Shown: positions 1 through 5,368, counted from the first letter of the stretch. The stretch: DNA of 9,121 bases from an uncultured Erythrobacter sp. (GCA_913061345.1 CAJXTZ010000071.1:1-9121); one strand, 5' to 3'. Numbers and translations are program-made. Notes: generated by a model from the letters alone, not told the origin.

Positions 1-51
1 ATACGATATCATGCCTAGTCTCGTGGGCTCGGAGATGTGTATAAGAGACAG
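1..51 (+). other. Nextera i7-side sequencing adapter (artefact)
   Basis: Bases 18-51 match the 34-base Nextera Read 2 transposase adapter exactly, ending in the 19-base Tn5 mosaic end AGATGTGTATAAGAGACAG at 33-51. The eight bases before it, CATGCCTA (10-17), match my memory of the Nextera i7 index N706 in adapter orientation. Bases 1-9 match the end of the P7 primer except for one base (T instead of G at 7). This is library DNA, not genome. Genomic sequence starts at 52, so features touching position 52 are cut there. Confidence 0.98.
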
Positions 52-183
52 GTCCCATGGCGTGTAATCGAATGAGGCATTCGATCCGCTTTCCCGCTCT
101 ATCGCTTCGAACTCGGCGCAAATGCGGTCGCGCAGGGATTCGAACCAGCTGCGGGCGGTTTGGGTTTGATCGGTCCAGTTCAT
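52..183 (-). CDS. hemF: Oxygen-dependent coproporphyrinogen III oxidase, N-terminal fragment
   Basis: This is the first 44 codons of a minus-strand gene that runs off the left end at the adapter. The peptide begins MNWTDQTQTARSWF, continues through a Cys/Glu-rich helix (RICAEFEAIE) and reaches SFDYTPWD. That resembles the start of alphaproteobacterial HemF, which oxidatively decarboxylates coproporphyrinogen III to protoporphyrinogen IX in the cytoplasm during heme synthesis. The start is well supported: AGAGGA (189-194) lies five bases upstream of the ATG. The catalytic part is outside the window, so the name rests on N-terminal resemblance alone. The start is only about 36-45 bases from the divergent pdeM start, so its promoter must lie inside or against pdeM. 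Confidence 0.72.
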
Positions 184-219
184 GCAAATCCTCTTGCCAA
201 AGCGTGTCGCGGGCGGCAA

Positions 220-948
220 GTGGAACCCGTGGTTCCCGTTTCGTTCGCCTTCCCCTTTTGCGGAGACGAGTTCGTGCTGACAAAGTCGCGCGCGCTCTTC
301 TGGCCGCGCGAAAACGCTCTCCTGGTGGCGGACCTGCACCTGGAAAAGGCCAGCTTCTTCGCGCGTCACGGCCAGTTGCTGCCGCCCTACGACAGCCGCG
401 AAACGCTGGAACGGCTGGCAGAGGCGGTTCGCGAAACCGGCGCGCGGCGCGTTTATACATTGGGCGACAATTTCCACGATTCGCACGGCTCGCAGACGCT
501 GGGCGATCATGAACGCGGGATGCTGGCCGCCCTCACCCGCGCCACCGACTGGGTGTGGATCACCGGCAATCATGACCCTGCGATGGAAGCCAGCAGCGGC
601 GGTACGATCGCCGTGGAACTGGAGCTCGCGGGCATGGTGCTGCGGCACATGGCAAAGAAAGGTGAGACGCGGCCAGAACTTTCCGGCCACTTCCACCCGC
701 GCATGCAGGTGAAAATTCACCACCGCCACATCCGCCGACCCTGCGCGGTGGTGAGCCACAACGGTCCGGATGTTGCAGGGGCAATCTGTGGGCGAATGAT
801 CCTTCCCGCTTTCGGATCGCTTACCGGCGGAATGGATGCTGCGGACCCGGCGATCCTGAAGGCCTTGCAGCCTGCCAGTGCGATCGATGCAGTTGTGCCT
901 GCAGGAAAGCGACTGGCGCGTTTCCCCTTGTGGCGCGAGAGCGTGTGA
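220..948 (+). CDS. pdeM: Ligase-associated DNA damage response endonuclease PdeM (metallophosphoesterase)
   Basis: This is a calcineurin-like metallophosphoesterase of about 242 residues. The metal-binding blocks are visible in order (numbering from GTG 220): DLH (D38, H40), GDNFHD (G82-D87), GNHD (116-119) and GHFHP (156-160). LEKASFFARHGQLLPPYDSR after the first block and LPAFGSLTGGMD near the end are typical of PdeM, a group usually encoded beside an ATP-dependent ligase, an Lhr-like helicase and a nuclease. The role is therefore probably cleavage of DNA or phosphodiesters in repair, inferred from the family. The visible neighbours are hemF and infC rather than ligase genes. The start is uncertain: GTG 220 and GTG 229 both fit the usual family start but lack a good Shine-Dalgarno site, and ATG 160 would overlap hemF. 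Confidence 0.83.
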   Translation: MEPVVPVSFAFPFCGDEFVLTKSRALFWPRENALLVADLHLEKASFFARHGQLLPPYDSRETLERLAEAVRETGARRVYTLGDNFHDSHGSQTLGDHERGMLAALTRATDWVWITGNHDPAMEASSGGTIAVELELAGMVLRHMAKKGETRPELSGHFHPRMQVKIHHRHIRRPCAVVSHNGPDVAGAICGRMILPAFGSLTGGMDAADPAILKALQPASAIDAVVPAGKRLARFPLWRESV

Positions 949-1005
949 ACCTCTGGCGTTCGGGCACGTTACGCACTACATAGACCGCTTAACAACAACC
1001 ATTAC

Positions 1006-1020
1006 AGGAGTGATTCCATA
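1006..1020 (+). promoter_or_regulatory. Shine-Dalgarno site and AUA start of infC
   Basis: AGGAG (1006-1010) is followed by seven bases and then ATA (1018-1020), in frame with the IF3 reading frame and with no stop between. The first in-frame ATG (1042) has only C/G-rich sequence upstream and no Shine-Dalgarno site. A nearby ATT (1013) is out of frame, and the GTG at 1010 reads straight into a stop. This points to ATA as the true start. Rare start codons on infC are known from other bacteria (AUU in E. coli), where IF3 represses its own translation by rejecting them. Confidence 0.75.
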
Positions 1021-1560
1021 GCCCGTCCACCCCGCCGCAGTATGGCACCGCCGGTGAAATCCGGCCCGAAATACGACAATTTCATACAATCCGAGAAAGT
1101 TCGCGTCATCGATGGTGAAGGCGAAAACCTTGGCGTGATGTACACGAACGAGGCCATCGAGCAGGCAGCCGATGCCGGCCTGAACCTCGTTGAGGTTTCG
1201 CCCAATGCGAACCCGCCGGTGTGCAAGTTCCTCGATGTCGGCAAATACCGCTACGAAGCCCAGAAAAAGGCTAATGCGGCGCGCAAGACGCAGAAAACGC
1301 AAGACATCAAGGAAGTGAAGATGCGCCCCAACATCGACACGCATGATTACGATGTGAAGATGCGCAACGTGAACAAGTTTATCGACAACGGCGACAAGGT
1401 GAAAGTCACCCTGCGTTTCCGTGGCCGCGAAATGGCGCACCAGCATCTGGGCATGGACCTGCTGAAGCGGGTGCAGGACGATATGGCCGAGACCGCCAAG
1501 ATCGAGGCCTATCCACGGCTGGAAGGCCGCCAGATGCTGATGGTGCTGTCACCGAAATAG
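1018..1560 (+). CDS. infC: Translation initiation factor IF-3
   Basis: IF3 binds the 30S subunit, keeps it apart from 50S and proofreads the start codon and initiator tRNA. From the ATA start the protein has 180 residues. It has a short basic tail (ARPPRRS, then APPVKSGPKY), the N domain with VRVIDGEGENLGVM and LVEVSPNANPPVCKFLDVGKY, a charged linker helix (about 76-95), and the C domain with KMRPNIDTHDYDVK, KVTLRFRGREMAHQHLG and the closing EGRQMLMVLSPK. The length is normal. Starting at ATG 1042 would give 172 residues and lose the basic tail. It follows pdeM by 69 bases on the same strand and is closed by the terminator at 1585-1613. rpmI and rplT, its downstream partners in many bacteria, are not here. 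The non-standard start implies autogenous control. Confidence 0.95.
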   Translation: MARPPRRSMAPPVKSGPKYDNFIQSEKVRVIDGEGENLGVMYTNEAIEQAADAGLNLVEVSPNANPPVCKFLDVGKYRYEAQKKANAARKTQKTQDIKEVKMRPNIDTHDYDVKMRNVNKFIDNGDKVKVTLRFRGREMAHQHLGMDLLKRVQDDMAETAKIEAYPRLEGRQMLMVLSPK

Positions 1561-1584
1561 GGTTGCTCCGTCAGAAGGAATTCG

Positions 1585-1613
1585 AAAAGGCGCGCCAGAC
1601 GGTGCGCCTTTTT
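1585..1613 (+). terminator. Intrinsic terminator of infC, probably bidirectional
   Basis: AAAAGGCGC (1585-1593) pairs with GCGCCTTTT (1604-1612) across a 10-base loop, a perfect 9-bp stem running into a T-run (1609-1613). It begins 25 bases after the infC stop. The A-run on the left arm supplies a T-run on the other strand, so it can also end the minus-strand DUF6894-like transcript that stops at 1624. Confidence 0.88.
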
Positions 1614-1623
1614 CTGTCGACCC

Positions 1624-1898
1624 TTACTTGTCTGTCACGTCGCGAGGGTAACTCTTTCCACGCGGTTTGAAGATGACGACTTCCTCGAACATGACGCGGG
1701 CCACTTCCCTCCCTATCTCGTCGTCGATCGCGATGTAGCTACGAAGATCGACCGTCTTGCCTTCCGCGATATCCGCGCACAGCAAGGACCGCGCCTCCTC
1801 GACCGCAATCTCCAGCGCCTGCGGAAGACCATCGAGTTCGCGGCCTTCGCGATCATGCGTCCAGCCGGTGCTGTTGTTCAGATGGAAAAAAATCTCAT
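1624..1898 (-). pseudogene. DUF6894-like small protein, frameshifted at a T-run
   Basis: Read on the minus strand, the ATG at 1898 sits seven bases after a strong GGAGG (1906-1910). It begins MRFF and then stops after six residues, because the T-run (A-run 1886-1892 on the plus strand) has seven T. One more T would give a clean 91-residue protein starting MRFFFHLNNSTGW, followed by a DREGREL block, a helix (QALEIAVEEARSLL), an IAIDDEIGREVARVMFEE block and a tail ending in RDVTDK. This is the pattern of the DUF6894 family, whose function is unknown. No stop occurs in the remaining 86 codons, so the lesion is recent or is a sequencing error. The gene starts 15 bases after the Crp/Fnr stop, so the two look like an operon. 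Confidence 0.8.
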
Positions 1899-1913
1899 CG
1901 GCATACCTCCGCT

Positions 1914-2651
1914 TTATGAGCTGACGCGGGCGTCGAGGTGAAGGTAGCGGTCAACGAAGTCTGCGTAATCGCACAGTCGTTCCCAATCAGGAAAACCGAT
2001 AGAGCGCTTCTCTCGCGTAATCAGCCCTTCTTCCGACAACAGCTTCAGCGTGCGATTGACGTGGACCGGGGTCAGGCCCACGGCATCGCCCAGCTCTTCC
2101 TGCGTCATCGGCAATTCGTAACGGTATTCGCCCGTTAGCCCCATGGATTTTAGTCGCGCGCCAAGTTCACACAGGACGTGGGCGATCCGTTCGGGTGCCT
2201 TGCGCCTGCCTACGTTCACAACCCATTCCCGCAGGATGGACGCTTCGATCAGCGTCTTCACGAAAAAGGCCTCGGCAATCTTCCTCGACGAGAAGGACAG
2301 TTCCTGCATATCCTTGCCTTTTACGAAGGCCACTTCACCGCGGGTCAGCATCTGCACGTTGTGATCTGCAACATCCAGAAACAGGTTCTGAAAATCGAGA
2401 GCATCGCCCGGCGTATGGATGGCGACGATCTGGCGCTTCCCCTCCGCCGTCATCTTCTGGCGATAGGCAAATCCCGATACCAGGATGGGGCACTTGTCCG
2501 GCTTTTCGCCTTCACGCACGAGATAGCTGAGAGAATCGAGGGTGCGCAGGGTGTGGGGAAGCGCGAGGACGGCGTCGCGATCTTCGCGCGATAACACAGT
2601 CTGAAGTTCGAGACTTCGAACCAGCAATTCCAAAGGATGTCCGAACTTCAT
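1914..2651 (-). CDS. Crp/Fnr family transcriptional regulator
   Basis: The protein has 245 residues in two parts. Residues about 15-130 form a cNMP-binding-like sensor domain (GFAYRQKMTAEGKRQIVAIHTPGDALDFQNLFL is its core, split by a turn). A linker helix (about 130-170) leads to a winged helix-turn-helix at about 183-220 (TQEELGDAVGLTPVHVNRTL, then LSEEGLI). It lacks the N-terminal Cys cluster of Fnr, so it is unlikely to carry an oxygen-sensing 4Fe-4S centre; its ligand cannot be read from the sequence. Regulators of this type are common in Sphingomonadales. It is transcribed leftward with the DUF6894-like gene right behind it. The Shine-Dalgarno site of its ATG is weak. The 482-base gap upstream probably holds its promoter. 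Confidence 0.9.
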   Translation of the reverse strand: MKFGHPLELLVRSLELQTVLSREDRDAVLALPHTLRTLDSLSYLVREGEKPDKCPILVSGFAYRQKMTAEGKRQIVAIHTPGDALDFQNLFLDVADHNVQMLTRGEVAFVKGKDMQELSFSSRKIAEAFFVKTLIEASILREWVVNVGRRKAPERIAHVLCELGARLKSMGLTGEYRYELPMTQEELGDAVGLTPVHVNRTLKLLSEEGLITREKRSIGFPDWERLCDYADFVDRYLHLDARVSS

Positions 2652-2769
2652 TCGCCGTTTCCCGTCGTTTGGGGCGGGAGCACGATTTAACTCTCAGTCG
2701 CCAGACACCCGAATTATCGTTCCAGCAATATTGACGACATAACATAGTACGCGCCTGTACGGGCTGTTA

Positions 2770-2786
2770 ATTGTTGGGCGCACAAT
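2770..2786. repeat. Inverted repeat ATTGT-N7-ACAAT
   Basis: This is a perfect 5-bp inverted repeat with a 7-base spacer, in the gap upstream of the Crp/Fnr gene. Its outer flanks (TTA on the left, AAC on the right) do not extend the symmetry. It does not match the classic Crp or Fnr boxes, which have 6- and 4-base spacers. It may be an operator, but short symmetries of this size also arise by chance in AT-rich DNA. Confidence 0.3.
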
Positions 2787-2792
2787 AACAAA

Positions 2793-2809
2793 CATGGATT
2801 CCAGCCATG
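2793..2809. repeat. Inverted repeat CATGG-N7-CCATG
   Basis: This is a second 5-bp inverted repeat with a 7-base spacer, only six bases after the first. The two differ in sequence, so they are not two copies of one site. Listed because of the matching geometry; function unknown. Confidence 0.25.
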
Positions 2810-3033
2810 GTTCGATACTTCGACGGACCAGGCCCCGGACGTAGGCGACCGAGAGGCAGATGCGCTTTTGCCCCGATTGCACAAAGCGTTCAGTCCCTTA
2901 GGCTTTCTTTCACCTGCGCAAAAACTCCACGATCTTGTATTCCGGGATGCGATTCTATCGATTAAAAAACGCGAGAGACGAATAGAATGGACTCGGCTAA
3001 TTTCGTAATAAACGCCAAGCAATAAGTTGCGCT

Positions 3034-3062
3034 TTGAACGAGCCGACCCCAATAAATATTAA
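3034..3062 (+). promoter_or_regulatory. Candidate sigma-70 type promoter
   Basis: TTGAAC (3034-3039) and TATTAA (3057-3062) are separated by 17 bases. Each hexamer matches the housekeeping consensus at four of six positions. The expected transcript start is near 3070, about 65 bases before the ATG of the 87-residue gene at 3134. This is the best-spaced promoter-like pair I found in the gap. Confidence 0.45.
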
Positions 3063-3071
3063 CCTAGTTAA
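3059..3071. promoter_or_regulatory. Palindrome TTAAC-CTA-GTTAA over the -10 box
   Basis: A perfect 5-bp inverted repeat around CTA overlaps the candidate -10 hexamer and the likely transcription start, a typical place for a repressor site. It resembles a CtrA half-site pair (TTAA repeats), but the spacing between the TTAA units is five bases rather than the usual seven, so I do not call it a CtrA box. Confidence 0.35.
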
Positions 3072-3133
3072 CAAAATTGATTTCGAACTGAGTTACGGAT
3101 CGCCAGAATGCCTTTCCGATTGAAGGGCGAAAC

Positions 3134-3397
3134 ATGGCTAGATTCGATTCGACGTATTCTGGTGGCGGGGGTCTCGCCATGGGCATCCACGACTACCGGC
3201 TTGCAATCGCCGCGTGGAACGATCAGCCCGCGAAAGACATAAGGTTCAAAGCCACTGATGCTCACGAGGCGCTGGTTATCGCCCACATGGAAGCGAACGA
3301 GCGCCTTGCGGAATTATGGCGGGACGACAGGCTCCTTTGCCGAATTGCAGAAGCTAGCGATTGCGTATGGCTGGTAATGCCCGCCACGCCTGCCTAG
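3134..3397 (+). CDS. Hypothetical protein, 87 residues
   Basis: Not recognised as a named family. It is a soluble small protein with no signal peptide or membrane segment. A Gly-rich stretch (SGGGGLAMG, about 9-17) is followed by an alpha/beta pattern: YRLAIAAWND, FKATDAHEALVIAHMEANERLAELWRDDRLLCRIAEA (one strand, a long helix, a strand; split by charged turns) and a hydrophobic end, CVWLVMPATPA. The FxAxDAxEALxIA ... ELWRxDRLLxRI pattern resembles short alphaproteobacterial proteins of unknown role; that is my impression only. GAAGGG (3122-3127) gives the ATG at 3134 an acceptable ribosome site. A plausible promoter lies 65-100 bases upstream. The gene converges on the VOC gene with a 40-base gap that holds a weak 6-bp repeat (AGCGGC 3411-3416, GCCGCT 3433-3438). 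Confidence 0.6.
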   Translation: MARFDSTYSGGGGLAMGIHDYRLAIAAWNDQPAKDIRFKATDAHEALVIAHMEANERLAELWRDDRLLCRIAEASDCVWLVMPATPA

Positions 3398-3437
3398 CCG
3401 TCCTGGCCCAAGCGGCAGCCTAGATGACATTAGCCGC

Positions 3438-3815
3438 TCACGCAGGCTCCCACAGCTCCAGTGGATTGCCGTCGGGGTCGTGGATGCGCGCAAACCTGCC
3501 GACGCCCTCCATTTCTTCACGGTGGCTTACGATGATGCCGGCTTGTTCGAGTTTGAGCACGAGAGGATCAAGACCCTCTACGCGCAGGTTCAGCATGACC
3601 TGGCGATCATCTGACCAGTAATCCGTTTCGGCCCGGAAACCTGCAAATACCGTAGGCCCAGCCTCCTGCAACCATACCCATTCGCCATCCGGCGTGGGCT
3701 TGCCGCTTTCGGTGGCCGCGATACCCAAGTGATCGCGGTACCATGCCGCCAGCGCCGCCGGATCGGGCGAACGGATGAATAATCCACCAATTCCCAGTAC
3801 CCTGCCTTGTGTCAT
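3438..3815 (-). CDS. VOC family protein (glyoxalase/bleomycin-resistance fold)
   Basis: This 125-residue protein has the vicinal oxygen chelate layout. It opens with VLGIGGLFIRSPDPAALAAWYRDHLGI (strand plus helix) and continues with TPDGEWVWLQ, VMLNLRVEGLDPLVLKLEQAG (second repeat) and FARIHDPDGNPLELWEP at the end. E120 in the final strand is in the usual metal-ligand position. The first-strand ligand position appears to hold Gly or a neighbouring non-ligand, so metal binding and reaction are unknown. The start at 3815 is chosen because AAGGAGA lies eight bases upstream and the peptide fits the family from MTQGRVLGIGG. The frame stays open to 4238, but that part has no family resemblance and would overlap the divergent transporter. 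Confidence 0.88.
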   Translation of the reverse strand: MTQGRVLGIGGLFIRSPDPAALAAWYRDHLGIAATESGKPTPDGEWVWLQEAGPTVFAGFRAETDYWSDDRQVMLNLRVEGLDPLVLKLEQAGIIVSHREEMEGVGRFARIHDPDGNPLELWEPA

Positions 3816-3846
3816 CGCAGTTCTCCTTGCCGAAACCCAATTGCCA

Positions 3847-3874
3847 TCGCCCTCTTGCAGTCGCCCTCTTGCAG
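3847..3874. repeat. Tandem 14-bp repeat, two copies
   Basis: TCGCCCTCTTGCAG occurs at 3847-3860 and again at 3861-3874, identical and directly adjacent, followed by a further TCGC. It lies in the 117-base gap between the divergent VOC and transporter genes. A perfect head-to-tail copy suggests a recent slippage duplication, which would change promoter spacing in this gap. Confidence 0.9.
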
Positions 3875-3886
3875 TCGCTGGGCGAA

Positions 3887-3911
3887 CCCCTAGGGTCGTA
3901 AGCCTACGGGG
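3887..3911 (+). promoter_or_regulatory. Leader hairpin before the transporter gene
   Basis: CCCCTAGG (3887-3894) pairs with CCTACGGGG (3903-3911), eight base pairs with one bulged C, around an 8-base loop. It ends three bases before the only Shine-Dalgarno-like stretch (GGGAGGA, 3914-3920) of the transporter gene. It could affect translation; there is no T-run, so it is not a standard terminator. Confidence 0.4.
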
Positions 3912-3932
3912 ACGGGAGGACAATCGCCTAAC

Positions 3933-5357
3933 ATGAAGGCAAGGGACATCGGTTTCTGGCTGGGCCCTGCGCTGTTCGCCGCCAGCGTGCTGCTCCCTGC
4001 GCCCGCCGGGATGGCACAAGAGGCGTGGCGCGTGGCCGGCCTTGTCGGTTGGATGGCCTGCTGGTGGATGACACAGGCCGTGCCGCTTACCGTCACAGGG
4101 CTGCTGCCGTTCATTGTGCTGCCATTCAGCGGCGGCGGCACCGCGGGTGACGTGGCTGGCGACTATTACTCTCCTATCATATTCCTCTTGCTGGGCGGTG
4201 CATTCCTCGCCCTCGCCATCGAGCGAACCGGCTTGCACAAGAGACTGGCAACCTTCATCCTTGATCGCATCGGCGGGCGTGGCGGCACGTTCGGACTGCT
4301 TCTGGGGTTCATGATTGCCGCCGCGATCCTTTCCAACATCATTTCCAACACCTCCACCGCGCTTATCATGATGCCGATGGCGCTCGCGGTGCTGGACGGC
4401 GGACGGGTCGCGCAGGCTGACGGCACAGTACCCCAGGACGGGATTTATGGCGCACTGCCGATGGGTCTGGCCTTCGCCGCCAGCGTGGGTGGACTGGGCA
4501 CGATCATCGGATCGCCCACCAATGCCATCAGCGTGGCACTGCTGCGCGATATTTCGGGCCTCGACATTACCTTTGCCATGTGGGCCACATTCGGCGTGCC
4601 GATCGTCATTCTAGGCATACCGCTGGCCGCCTGGATCATCGCAAGGGTTCAGAAGGTGAGCAAGCATCCCTTCGACATTGCCGCCGCGCGCGTATCCATC
4701 GATCCGCACGGGCCCTGGACGCAGGCACAACGGCGGCTGGTGCCGGTAATCGCTATCACCTTTGTCGCATGGATGCTGCGCGGATGGATCGCGCCATTCT
4801 TGCCTGAAGGATCGCTGACGGATGGCACCATTGCCATCGGTGCCAGTCTCGCCCTGTTCGTGCTGCCCGACGGCACGGGCCGACGGCTGCTGGAATGGCA
4901 CGAGGCCGATCGCGCACCCTGGGGCGTGCTGCTGATGTTCGGTGGCGGTCTGGCTCTGGCGGGCGGCATGATGCGCACGGGGCTTGCAGACTGGCTGGGT
5001 GATGCGCTGCTGCCGCTTTCCGCGGTGCCCGTGTTCGTAGTGGCGTTGGCGCTGGTGGCGATGGTGGTTCTGATTACCGAGTTCGCCAGCAACGTGGCAA
5101 CCGCCAGCGGTATCATGCCCGTCGTGGCCGCGCTGGCCGTCGCGATGGGCGGTGATCCCCTGCTCCTGGCAATGCCCGTGGCGCTGGCGGCAAGCTGGGG
5201 CTTCATCCTGCCGGCAGGCACCGGGCCCAACGCCATCGCCTGGGCTACCGGACGGATCGCCCTGCCTCGCCTTATCAAGGCCGGTTTCATGCTGGATATT
5301 GCAGGGATATTCCTGATCGTAAGCGTGGTTTTCGCCCTGGTGCCGCTGGTAACGTGA
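3933..5357 (+). CDS. DASS/SLC13 family anion (dicarboxylate) transporter
   Basis: This 474-residue inner-membrane protein has about eleven hydrophobic segments across its length. The two family signature regions are visible: SNTSTALIMMPM (138-149) in the first half and ASNVATASGIMPVV (385-398) in the second, which form the substrate and sodium sites in structures of this family (VcINDY). The paired hairpin loops GSPTNAIS (193-200) and PAGTGPNAIAWATG (427-440) also fit. Family members import di- or tricarboxylates, usually with sodium; the substrate here cannot be read. The second signature is SNV rather than SNT, a possible specificity difference. The Shine-Dalgarno site lies 13 bases from the ATG, longer than usual, but no better start is seen. 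It is divergent from the VOC gene and converges on the lipoprotein gene four bases away. Confidence 0.9.
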   Translation: MKARDIGFWLGPALFAASVLLPAPAGMAQEAWRVAGLVGWMACWWMTQAVPLTVTGLLPFIVLPFSGGGTAGDVAGDYYSPIIFLLLGGAFLALAIERTGLHKRLATFILDRIGGRGGTFGLLLGFMIAAAILSNIISNTSTALIMMPMALAVLDGGRVAQADGTVPQDGIYGALPMGLAFAASVGGLGTIIGSPTNAISVALLRDISGLDITFAMWATFGVPIVILGIPLAAWIIARVQKVSKHPFDIAAARVSIDPHGPWTQAQRRLVPVIAITFVAWMLRGWIAPFLPEGSLTDGTIAIGASLALFVLPDGTGRRLLEWHEADRAPWGVLLMFGGGLALAGGMMRTGLADWLGDALLPLSAVPVFVVALALVAMVVLITEFASNVATASGIMPVVAALAVAMGGDPLLLAMPVALAASWGFILPAGTGPNAIAWATGRIALPRLIKAGFMLDIAGIFLIVSVVFALVPLVT

Positions 5358-5368
5358 GTTGCTAGCGG
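5343..5368 (+). terminator. GNRA-capped hairpin spanning both convergent stop codons
   Basis: In the plus-strand RNA, 5343-5353 pairs with 5358-5368 over eleven positions (nine Watson-Crick and two G-U), closed by the tetraloop GUGA. The loop contains the transporter UGA, and the right arm contains the stop of the minus-strand gene. There is no T-run after it. In the minus-strand RNA the two wobbles become A-C mismatches, so the fold mainly suits the transporter transcript. It may act as a transcript end or as a stabiliser against 3' decay. Confidence 0.5.

Larger units (their letters stand above)
2652..3133. other. Intergenic region, AT-richer than its surroundings, with inverted repeats
   Basis: There are 482 bases between the divergent Crp/Fnr gene and the 87-residue gene. 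I found no convincing gene: the longest open frames here carry no recognisable motif and no Shine-Dalgarno site. What can be seen is two inverted repeats with 7-base spacers (2770-2786 and 2793-2809), and a promoter-like element with an overlapping palindrome (3034-3071). The part from about 2920 to 3090 is clearly richer in A and T than the flanking genes. A small RNA cannot be excluded, but nothing shows one. Confidence 0.6.

Noticed and set aside
33..51. Tn5 mosaic ends at both sides as evidence of a transposon
   Set aside because: They are joined to Illumina Nextera arms and an index, so they come from library preparation. No transposase gene is present.
138..148. tRNA T-arm-like sequence on the minus strand (GGTTCGAATCC)
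   Set aside because: It is codons for Trp-Phe-Glu-Ser in hemF. No acceptor stem, anticodon arm or CCA end fits around it.
2714..3052. 112-residue open frame on the minus strand in the intergenic gap
   Set aside because: It has no ribosome site and no motif, its composition is irregular, and it covers the inverted repeats and most of the promoter-like element.
3059..3071. CtrA box
   Set aside because: The TTAA units are five bases apart; the usual site has seven. The symmetry is better described as a palindrome.
3816..4238. Upstream extension of the VOC frame to 266 residues
   Set aside because: The added part has no family resemblance, overlaps the divergent transporter, and a strong ribosome site marks the start at 3815.
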